From Bradyrhizobium ottawaense (lineage in GTDB: Bacteria; Pseudomonadota; Alphaproteobacteria; Rhizobiales; Xanthobacteraceae), in the NCBI RefSeq assembly GCF_900099825.1, contig NZ_LT629693.1, forward strand, positions 8,195,001-8,259,000: 64,000 nucleotides of DNA, given 5' to 3'. The notes under the pieces are model-generated. The model saw only the letters and a program-made list of their open reading frames with translations. It searched no databases and had not been told where the DNA came from. Numbering within the stretch: the stretch's first letter is position 1; each line of letters begins with the position of its first letter. The position numbers and the translations under genes were made by a program. Of the stretch, positions 25,133 to 31,336 are shown in pieces.

Positions 25133-27037
25133 CTACTCAGCGTCTTCGTCGTTGTACACGGCGTTCCCCTCGAGTTGCTCGATGAGATCGACGATATCAG
25201 CCGGGTCAACATCGTAGTCGACTGGATCTCCCGCATTTTCCTCATCTAGCGCGATCTGGTGAAGATCGGGGTCGTCGAGAAGAACCTGCAAGGCTCGAAG
25301 CTTCTGTGACAACCGACGACTAACCGAATGATCGATACTGCCCAAACCTTTTGGCGTCATCGTTTGAAAGATATGGATGTTAGTTTCCACTCCAGCTGGC
25401 AGGCCTAAGCGGTGAATGCGATCAAGCGATTGCAGGTAATGCGTAGAAACATAGCTGCGATCCAAATAAATCGCTTCGTGGCATACACGATGCAGGCTAA
25501 TTCCCTCGCCAGCGGCGGCGGGGTTGGCGAGCATAACTTGGCATAGGGGATCGCTGTGGAATCTGTGAAGACGCCCTTCACGAGTTGCGGGATCGGATGG
25601 CTCTCCACTCGGCACCGCTCCGTATAGCGAAACCGGATTCAAGTCCGCTAACATGTTCTCCATTTGCTGAATTGTATCAGTGAAGATTGTCCAAATAACC
25701 GACTTCTTACCTTCCTTCGCCAATGAGCGTGCCATGTCTGCAACCGCTCGCATTTTCGTAGACGCGCCCTCGGCGAGAACCTGATCAACAATTCCAGAAT
25801 CCAGATTGATCACATCGTCCGTAATCGACCGGAGTGCTAGTACCGGATTGGAAGAAAGCTGAAGGAGGCGCATGACCGATTTTTTTGCGCCTATAATATC
25901 TATGCGGGATTCGGTTCGAAGCGTGCTGAATTGGCGCAATGCCTCGTCTCGGACGATGCTGTAGAGAACCATCTGTCCTTTCGCCATGGGAATATGGACG
26001 AAACTTCGATTGGGCTTCGGAAGGCCCAACTCTTGTTTGGTAGTCCTGACGTAAAGTTGTCCCAGGACCTGACGCGGGGGTAATCCCTGCCCGATTTGGA
26101 AACCGAGCCCCGCTCCCGGCCACAAGAAATCCAATTGAGATTGAATATCCGACGGGTGCTGCGGCATCGGTGTGCCAGTGAGAATGTCCCGTCGTATAGG
26201 CAGGGGCGCAACATTGAGAAGAAAAGCTCCCCGTTGCGAACGGAACCCCGCTTTCATGCGGTGAGCCTCATCCAAGAGGAGATGCACAGGCTGACGCGAT
26301 AGGTATGAGGTGATGATCTCAGGAATTTGGATCATTAAGTCATAGTTGATAACGAAACGTGTCGCGCCTGATGATAGTGCGCGCTGGATTGCTTCTGACG
26401 ATCCAGAGAGGACAGTGAATTTTTCGGCATTATCGCCCGGGGCATCATCAGCGATGCATTCTTCGACGACCTCGCGCCACGCTGGAAATGCAGTTTTCGG
26501 CCCCACCACCAGAATATGCTGACCCGGCTTTCGCGCGAGTATGTGCAGAGCTAACGAGACGGTGGTTTTTCCTGCTCCAGGAACGGAGAAATTCGCCCCG
26601 TTCTGCAGCGATAGAAGGTGTTGAATGTCGCGCAATTGAAAGTCAGTCAGCGTTCGCTTTGTGAACCCGGCATCTTGCAGGCGTTGAGTAATTTCATCCC
26701 TTGTTATCGTGAGGGTGAGGCTGCCCTTCGCCTCTTGGACTTTTTTATACTGCTGAACAAATTGCTCGATCTTATCTCGCGCTTCGCCCGCTGCAGGACG
26801 AAAACGGAAATCGAGGGCCTTCTGCTGCCTTCCAAATTCGCGAATAAGGGCAAGAATGCCGGGCCATGACAGCTCAATCGCATTCGGATGCAGCGCGTAC
26901 TCCGAACCCAGGCCAATGGCGGCCTGTTGAAGGCGGTCCCAAACCGAGTTGGTTGTCGCCCCCTCAAGGATAAGTTGCCCGGTCAGGCGTTGCGGATCGT
27001 ACGTGATCGCGATGGACGCCGGATTGGGAGACGTCAA
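25133..27037 (-). CDS. SNF2-family helicase/translocase
   Basis: A 634-residue superfamily-2 ATPase. After a roughly 130-residue N-terminal domain come motif I SVPGAGKTT (151-159), Walker B DEAH (256-259), motif III LTGTP (286-290), motif V NPAAAGEGISLHR and motif VI QSLDRIHRLG (536-545), the Swi2/Snf2 form. Such proteins track along double-stranded DNA. No nuclease domain is fused. The C-terminus is strongly acidic. It overlaps the ParB-like gene by 4 nt and precedes DUF3883 by 8 nt, so the three are probably one machine. Confidence 0.92.
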   Translation of the reverse strand: MTSPNPASIAITYDPQRLTGQLILEGATTNSVWDRLQQAAIGLGSEYALHPNAIELSWPGILALIREFGRQQKALDFRFRPAAGEARDKIEQFVQQYKKVQEAKGSLTLTITRDEITQRLQDAGFTKRTLTDFQLRDIQHLLSLQNGANFSVPGAGKTTVSLALHILARKPGQHILVVGPKTAFPAWREVVEECIADDAPGDNAEKFTVLSGSSEAIQRALSSGATRFVINYDLMIQIPEIITSYLSRQPVHLLLDEAHRMKAGFRSQRGAFLLNVAPLPIRRDILTGTPMPQHPSDIQSQLDFLWPGAGLGFQIGQGLPPRQVLGQLYVRTTKQELGLPKPNRSFVHIPMAKGQMVLYSIVRDEALRQFSTLRTESRIDIIGAKKSVMRLLQLSSNPVLALRSITDDVINLDSGIVDQVLAEGASTKMRAVADMARSLAKEGKKSVIWTIFTDTIQQMENMLADLNPVSLYGAVPSGEPSDPATREGRLHRFHSDPLCQVMLANPAAAGEGISLHRVCHEAIYLDRSYVSTHYLQSLDRIHRLGLPAGVETNIHIFQTMTPKGLGSIDHSVSRRLSQKLRALQVLLDDPDLHQIALDEENAGDPVDYDVDPADIVDLIEQLEGNAVYNDEDAE

Positions 27038-28368
27038 CTCGCTGCCTCTTTGGATTTGGCGCCTTGCACGTAGGCTTGCAGCTTGGTCTTCAAATCTTGT
27101 CCGCGAAGTACAATCTCGTCCAATTGTTTCGCAATGCCCGGGTATGTGCTCGGCTCTGCCTTCGTGAGGTCCACTTCCGTGAGGCGAGTGTTAGCATCGC
27201 GTACCGCTGCAAGTGCATTCTTTCCCTGTTTGGCCGTCCTGCTGGCATCAATAATTGTCTGACAGACAACAACTAACCCATCCGTGATTTCCTCGCGCCG
27301 CGCCGGGTCGTCAATCGCCCCAATGAGACCGCCATAGGTCGTCGAATTTCCAGCTTCGTCGCCGAGATCAATGTCGATGTCCGCATCGTCGTCGTCGGAC
27401 TCGCCCTCTTCGTCCAAGTCTATATCGATATGGTCCGCCAGCTTGGAAAGGACCTCCTCCGCTTTGTTTCCGAACATGTCGTTAAAGGCATACACTCGCT
27501 GGCCCAATTCGCTGCTGTTATCGATGAGAACCCAACCGATACGACGGCTCGCTTCAAGAAGCTCTCCCGTCTTGCCCTTCAGCCGTCCCGGCAAATCGTA
27601 AAAAAACTGCTTTGATTCTTCGACCAACCGATAATCGCCGGGAGCCTTGCGCCAGTCGCTGAGATAAATATTGACCTCTTTGAGCGCACTTATAGCGGCC
27701 TTCACTTCCTTGGGGCGGGACCGCATTACGTGAGCAATTTGGCTTTCAGATTTGCCGCAATTTATTTGCGTCTGAATCATCAGGCACTCATCTATCCATC
27801 CGTACGGAAGTTTAGTTTCTGGTGTCATTTGGAGGCGGATTTCGATCTCGACAATTTGCTCTGCCGTAAGCGCCGGGAGTACTGCGCACTCAACGTGCGC
27901 GAACTCTGCATAATCCGTCGGGCTCTCTGTATAGAGTTCGCGCATGGCCGCGAGGCGGCGGTTGCCGTTGATGACCAGCCCGCGGGGCGTGATCCAGATC
28001 GGCTCGCGCTGTTGATCTCTTTTTAGAACATCGATTATAGGAGTTATTTGTTCGGTCCCATCCTTCGCAAATTTCTTTAGTATTTCGTGCTGTATCTGTT
28101 GCACGGCTTCGTTTTCCTCGCCTTTGGCGAAATAGTCTGCATGCAATCCCTTCTCGCTGACATAAGCGAGTTGCTGCGTTGCCGTGCGGCCATTGGCCAT
28201 GCGATAGATAGGAAGATTTAAAGGTATCCGTATCACCTTCAACGACGTCGGTGTATTTTCGAATACATCATGGCTGGTGACTTCACGCAGGGGTGACGTA
28301 AGTTGGGCCTGAATAATCTGTTCACGCTCGTGTGGCGGCTTCACAGTAACTTTGTAACCGAATGCCAT
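27034..28368 (-). CDS. ParB/Srx-fold protein of a defence operon
   Basis: A 444-residue protein with a ParB-N domain: the nucleotide-binding box VINGNRRLAAMREL (GNRR at 135-138) and a preceding IPLNLPIYR strand, followed by an HTH-like stretch (about 205-230). The centre has a very acidic run (about 305-332, mostly Asp/Glu) and the C-terminus is helical. ParB-like domains in defence loci act as CTP/ATP-dependent switches or nucleases; which applies here is unknown. There is no ParA next to it, which argues against plasmid partition. Confidence 0.82.
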   Translation of the reverse strand: MAFGYKVTVKPPHEREQIIQAQLTSPLREVTSHDVFENTPTSLKVIRIPLNLPIYRMANGRTATQQLAYVSEKGLHADYFAKGEENEAVQQIQHEILKKFAKDGTEQITPIIDVLKRDQQREPIWITPRGLVINGNRRLAAMRELYTESPTDYAEFAHVECAVLPALTAEQIVEIEIRLQMTPETKLPYGWIDECLMIQTQINCGKSESQIAHVMRSRPKEVKAAISALKEVNIYLSDWRKAPGDYRLVEESKQFFYDLPGRLKGKTGELLEASRRIGWVLIDNSSELGQRVYAFNDMFGNKAEEVLSKLADHIDIDLDEEGESDDDDADIDIDLGDEAGNSTTYGGLIGAIDDPARREEITDGLVVVCQTIIDASRTAKQGKNALAAVRDANTRLTEVDLTKAEPSTYPGIAKQLDEIVLRGQDLKTKLQAYVQGAKSKEAAS

Positions 28369-28381
28369 GCGCCCCTCTTGC

Positions 28382-28843
28382 TTATTCGAACGACACCAGC
28401 AACAGCGGCACCGTTATAATCCTATCGAACAGCTGAACCTCTTTCCAAACGCGCTCCGAATGGGCGACGTTTGAGTTGATGATCTCCGCTGCTGCCTTTG
28501 TGGGCACGGCGAGCGCTGCGGCTTCAATCTTCTTTTGCGTATAGAGATATTGAAGTTTCACCAGATCGTATATTGCGCGGCTAATGTTGCCGGTCTGAAT
28601 CTGAAATGCGAGATCGCGATACATGCCGGTTACGGTTAGATCGGAGTCTGCATCAATCCGCGTGTTGTAAGCCCAGCCCGCGTTAGTCAGTTCATCCTTG
28701 AGGTGGCTGCGTATTTTCGCTGTACAGCCCGCAGCAATCGCAATCTTTGGAGCCTCAAAGAGATCAGTGAGCCATTCGTCTAGCTCACGCCGCTGCCACT
28801 CGGCATTCCCGTTATGAAGCGAGAAGGCACTGACAAATTTCAT
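28382..28843 (-). CDS. BglII/BstYI-like restriction endonuclease, variant active site
   Basis: A 153-residue protein. The block LAFQIQTGNISRAIYDLVKL, then ALAVPTKAAAE and NSNVAHSERVWKEVQ, follows the BglII/BstYI family pattern (E-x-Q-x-GN-x(2)-R-x(2)-DLLKLQ ... vPt ... sN). The usual catalytic Glu of E-x-Q is Gln81 here, giving Q-x-Q. Candidate metal-binding Asp residues are 66, 68 and 77. It is shorter than typical BglII-type enzymes (about 200 or more residues). Its ATG overlaps the methyltransferase stop by 4 nt, so the pair reads as a type II restriction-modification unit. Confidence 0.7.
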   Translation of the reverse strand: MKFVSAFSLHNGNAEWQRRELDEWLTDLFEAPKIAIAAGCTAKIRSHLKDELTNAGWAYNTRIDADSDLTVTGMYRDLAFQIQTGNISRAIYDLVKLQYLYTQKKIEAAALAVPTKAAAEIINSNVAHSERVWKEVQLFDRIITVPLLLVSFE

Positions 28844-29718
28844 TCGACATGCCTGAGAGGAGGTTCGTAGACGGGCTTGTTCATTGGGCGGACACGGAGT
28901 GTCCCCTCCTTCAAGTCTGCGACCCGATTTTCAGCGATCCGGACATATTCCTTGACGGCATCACAGCCATAGACATTCCGGCCATTTTTCAACGCGGCAA
29001 CAGCCGATGAACCAACGCCGAGGTAGGGATCCAAAACATTGTCGCCAGCATTTGTCAGTGAGAGCACCAATCGTTCGACCAAGCCCACCGGAAACTGGCA
29101 AGGGTGGGCCTCTTTCTCGACGTGATTCGCTTTAACGTTCGGAATTTCCCAGACGTCTGATGGATTTTTTCCAAGGGGATTGCCAGATATTTTGCCACGC
29201 TTGGGACCCTTGAAATGTTTCTTTTCGGGATACTTAGAAGGAACGCGGACGGGATCTAAGTTGAATGTATAGTCCTCACCCTTGGTGAACCAAAGTATAG
29301 TCTCGTGCCGTCCCGAAAACCGCTTCTGGCAGTGTAGGCCGTGACCAAACGTCCAAATGATGCGGTTTCTGAGTTTCAGGCCGTGCGCTTTGAACAGCGG
29401 GTACAAAATGATATCGAGCGGAAAAATCTCGCCGTCATCAACATTGTTTCCGACCTGCCAGCATATAGAACCCTGTGGGTGCAAGAGGCGTACGGCTTCC
29501 GCGATGGTGGCTGCTTGTTGCTCGATATACAGCTCATTCGTCGTCCGCTTCTCATAGGCCTTATCCATGTTGTAAGGCGGCGACGTCACAATTAATTTCA
29601 TGCTTTCCTTGTTCAGTGATCGCATGAAATCGAGATTGTCGAGGCACTCGATAACTGACTGGGCATCCTTCTTTTTGAACGGAAGGACGTTGCGGACCTT
29701 TGTTAGCGGCTGGGCCAT
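28840..29718 (-). CDS. Site-specific DNA methyltransferase (N6-adenine/N4-cytosine, beta type)
   Basis: A 292-residue methylase. Catalytic motif IV is TSPPYN near residue 46 and the SAM-binding motif I is LDPYLGVGSS near residue 230, so IV precedes I (beta arrangement). SPPY fits either N4-cytosine or N6-adenine methylation. Start: ATG 29718 is preferred over GTG 29754 because the extra 12 codons would be encoded by a tandem DNA repeat that looks regulatory. No ribosome-binding site precedes it, so it may be leaderless, as many R-M methylases are. First gene of the defence operon. Confidence 0.88.
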   Translation of the reverse strand: MAQPLTKVRNVLPFKKKDAQSVIECLDNLDFMRSLNKESMKLIVTSPPYNMDKAYEKRTTNELYIEQQAATIAEAVRLLHPQGSICWQVGNNVDDGEIFPLDIILYPLFKAHGLKLRNRIIWTFGHGLHCQKRFSGRHETILWFTKGEDYTFNLDPVRVPSKYPEKKHFKGPKRGKISGNPLGKNPSDVWEIPNVKANHVEKEAHPCQFPVGLVERLVLSLTNAGDNVLDPYLGVGSSAVAALKNGRNVYGCDAVKEYVRIAENRVADLKEGTLRVRPMNKPVYEPPLRHVE

Positions 29719-29721
29719 GAA

Positions 29722-29758
29722 TTGAATTGCTGCACTAAGCTTGAACTGCTGCACTAAG
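29722..29758 (-). promoter_or_regulatory. Tandem 18-bp direct repeat upstream of the methyltransferase
   Basis: Two 18-bp units (29722-29739 and 29741-29758) differ at one base and repeat every 19 bp, placing both on nearly the same DNA face. They end 4 bp before the methyltransferase ATG. A tandem binding site here suits autoregulation of the restriction-modification operon. Confidence 0.6.
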
Positions 29759-29843
29759 GGGGGCGATTCGAATTAAGGAAGCTTCACACGTTCAATATGA
29801 GCAAACAACCATAAATCGTGGCTAACCTTGCGTATTTGTTGCT

Positions 29844-29927
29844 TTACTGCAACAGGTTTGCCCGCGCGGTGGGCGTCCGGCCCCTATATTTGCCTGCAGC
29901 CTTGGCCTTCGCGATACCTTCCTGAAG
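29844..29927 (-). pseudogene. Serine recombinase (resolvase/invertase) C-terminal fragment
   Basis: Twenty-seven codons reading LQEGIAKAKAAGKYRGRTPT and then ARANLLQ-stop match the post-catalytic linker of resolvases (consensus REGIAKAKAEGKYKGRKPTA). The catalytic domain is absent. The fragment overlaps, out of frame, the 3' end of a phage gene, and lies just upstream of the defence operon. An 18-bp dyad TGTTGC-TTTACT-GCAACA (29837-29854) straddles its stop. Confidence 0.7.
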
Positions 29928-30123
29928 GGGACTTCGGCTCCGGATCACGGTCAGGCAGCGCATAGGCGCAGTCGGCGCAGATGATCGCTCGCTTGGCGCC
30001 GATGAAGCTCGAGTCCTCAATATCCTTGCAGAGCGATCCTGCGCAACGGACATGGACGTACTCTCCCGGAGCCCATCCATGGCGTTGCGGCCTGCTGTCC
30101 TCTTTCCAGCGGAGCGGCGGCAT
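29884..30123 (-). CDS. Small Cys-motif phage protein with a replaced C-terminus
   Basis: A 79-residue protein with C-x4-C (VRCAGSLCKD) and C-x2-C (CADC), a probable zinc site. Its last 14 or so codons are the resolvase fragment read in another frame, so the original phage C-terminus was probably lost. The ATG overlaps the preceding kinase stop (TGATG). Confidence 0.55.
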   Translation of the reverse strand: MPPLRWKEDSRPQRHGWAPGEYVHVRCAGSLCKDIEDSSFIGAKRAIICADCAYALPDRDPEPKSPSGRYREGQGCRQI

Positions 30124-30806
30124 CAACGAACCGTCGATGCCAGAGCCAGACCGATGGCGGCGGTCGCTGCCTTCGGCGAGCCCGAGAACGTGGTGTCGAC
30201 CACGCGCTTGTAGTGCTGCACCATTGCGGAATCGAGGTCCGCGTAGAGCTGCTCCAGGCTGGAGTCGTTGTGGATGATGAAATCCGGCTTGATGCGATCG
30301 ATGCGCTCGCTGCCGTGGACGCCCCACATCAGACCGAACTTGTCGTAAAGGAACTCGCCGAACCTGCCCCAGGTGAACTTCGCCGGCCGGGTGCCCGGGC
30401 GCTTGATCATGATGGTCACGCCGCCGAGGCCCTTGATCGCTTCCTGCTCGTTCGGGAAACGCACGGAGTCGTTCATCACGCTTTCGCCCTCAGCGACGCC
30501 GGCCGCCCAGGTATCAGCCCATAGATCCGGATTGATCATCTCGCGGCCCCACTCGGTGCCCAGGGTGATCTGCGCATAGCGGGAGGTGACGCCAAGTTCG
30601 GGGATCATCGACTCCTTCAGATCACCTTCCAGGTACCGGGTGATCATGTCGGCCGACATGCCGTTCGCCTTCAGCAGCACGGCGAGCATGGCCCGCAGCG
30701 GCTCGGCGATGTGCTTGCGGCGGATGCCGTATTTCTGCTCCAGATACAGCGCCGCCGTCGTCTTGCCCGACTGCGCAAAGCCCGAAAGTCCTACTACCGT
30801 CGACAT
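30123..30806 (-). CDS. Deoxynucleoside monophosphate kinase-like protein
   Basis: A 227-residue P-loop kinase. Walker A is GFAQSGKTT (9-17); further features are HIAEPLR, TLGTEWGR, SVMNDSVRFPNEQEAI and the strand PDFIIHNDSS, as in T4 gp1-type dNMP kinases. The likely role is to phosphorylate dNMPs for phage DNA synthesis. It has an AAAGGAG ribosome-binding site and the TTTGC/GCAA motif immediately ahead of it. Confidence 0.82.
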   Translation of the reverse strand: MSTVVGLSGFAQSGKTTAALYLEQKYGIRRKHIAEPLRAMLAVLLKANGMSADMITRYLEGDLKESMIPELGVTSRYAQITLGTEWGREMINPDLWADTWAAGVAEGESVMNDSVRFPNEQEAIKGLGGVTIMIKRPGTRPAKFTWGRFGEFLYDKFGLMWGVHGSERIDRIKPDFIIHNDSSLEQLYADLDSAMVQHYKRVVDTTFSGSPKAATAAIGLALASTVR

Positions 30807-30823
30807 CTACTCTCCTTTGGTTA

Positions 30824-30839
30824 TTTGCATTCAAGCAAG
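30824..30839 (-). promoter_or_regulatory. TTTGC-N6-GCAAG motif upstream of dNMP kinase gene
   Basis: TTTGC-ATTCAA-GCAAG in the 36-bp gap between the DUF4406 stop and the kinase start. On the coding strand it reads GCTTGAATGCAAA directly before the ribosome-binding site. Confidence 0.6.
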
Positions 30840-30842
30840 CGC

Positions 30843-31304
30843 TCAGGCAGCAAGCAGCTGCCGGGTGACATCACAGGCTTCCCAGAGCGTTGGGACGCGG
30901 TAGCCGATGCAGTGCATCAGCATCGCGTGTTCATGGATGTTGCCGGTCTCCTCGACCGCGCAGACGATCGGGGTGCCCTTGGAGTCGGCCCAGGCAATCT
31001 CCATCACGGTGCCGATCGTGACCTTCTGGGCGCGCAGAAGGTTGACCAGCAGCACCTTGCAGCGCATCGCGTCCCAGCGGTCGCGGATCGTCAGCCCCTT
31101 GGGCATAGACATCGGCGACTTCAGGCGCGCGGTCTCCTTGGAGGCGTCGGTGAAAACACCGACCTCCTTGAGGTGCTCCTGATCACGCAGGGGCGATAGC
31201 GTCTTGATCCCAAACTGGGAGAGGTGGGCTTTCGCCTCCTCCCGCCAGTCGGTGGCGCCATCGAAGTTCAGTCCGGAGATCGGACCGGCCAGGTAGACGA
31301 GCAT
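30843..31304 (-). CDS. DUF4406 (nucleoside 2-deoxyribosyltransferase-like) protein
   Basis: A 153-residue protein opening with MLVYLAGPISG, the N-terminal signature of the nucleoside deoxyribosyltransferase/DUF4406 superfamily, and with MEIAWADSKGTPIVCAVE later, where the family keeps its catalytic Glu. The fold cleaves or exchanges the glycosidic bond of nucleotides. With the kinase and deaminase it suggests nucleotide remodelling. The ATG at 31304 has an AAGGAGG site. Confidence 0.78.
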   Translation of the reverse strand: MLVYLAGPISGLNFDGATDWREEAKAHLSQFGIKTLSPLRDQEHLKEVGVFTDASKETARLKSPMSMPKGLTIRDRWDAMRCKVLLVNLLRAQKVTIGTVMEIAWADSKGTPIVCAVEETGNIHEHAMLMHCIGYRVPTLWEACDVTRQLLAA

Positions 31305-31317
31305 GGAAGCCTCCTTA

Positions 31318-31333
31318 TTTGCATTCATGCAAG
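31318..31333 (-). promoter_or_regulatory. TTTGC-N6-GCAAG motif upstream of DUF4406 gene
   Basis: TTTGC-ATTCAT-GCAAG in the 32-bp gap after the metallophosphoesterase stop, immediately ahead of the AAGGAGG ribosome-binding site. Confidence 0.6.
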
Positions 31334-31336
31334 CGA

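Noticed and set aside
27034..28368. ParB-like gene as plasmid partition protein paired with the ParA-like gene at 62254
   Set aside because: They are 34 kb apart, in different modules, and the ParB gene is embedded in a restriction-type operon.
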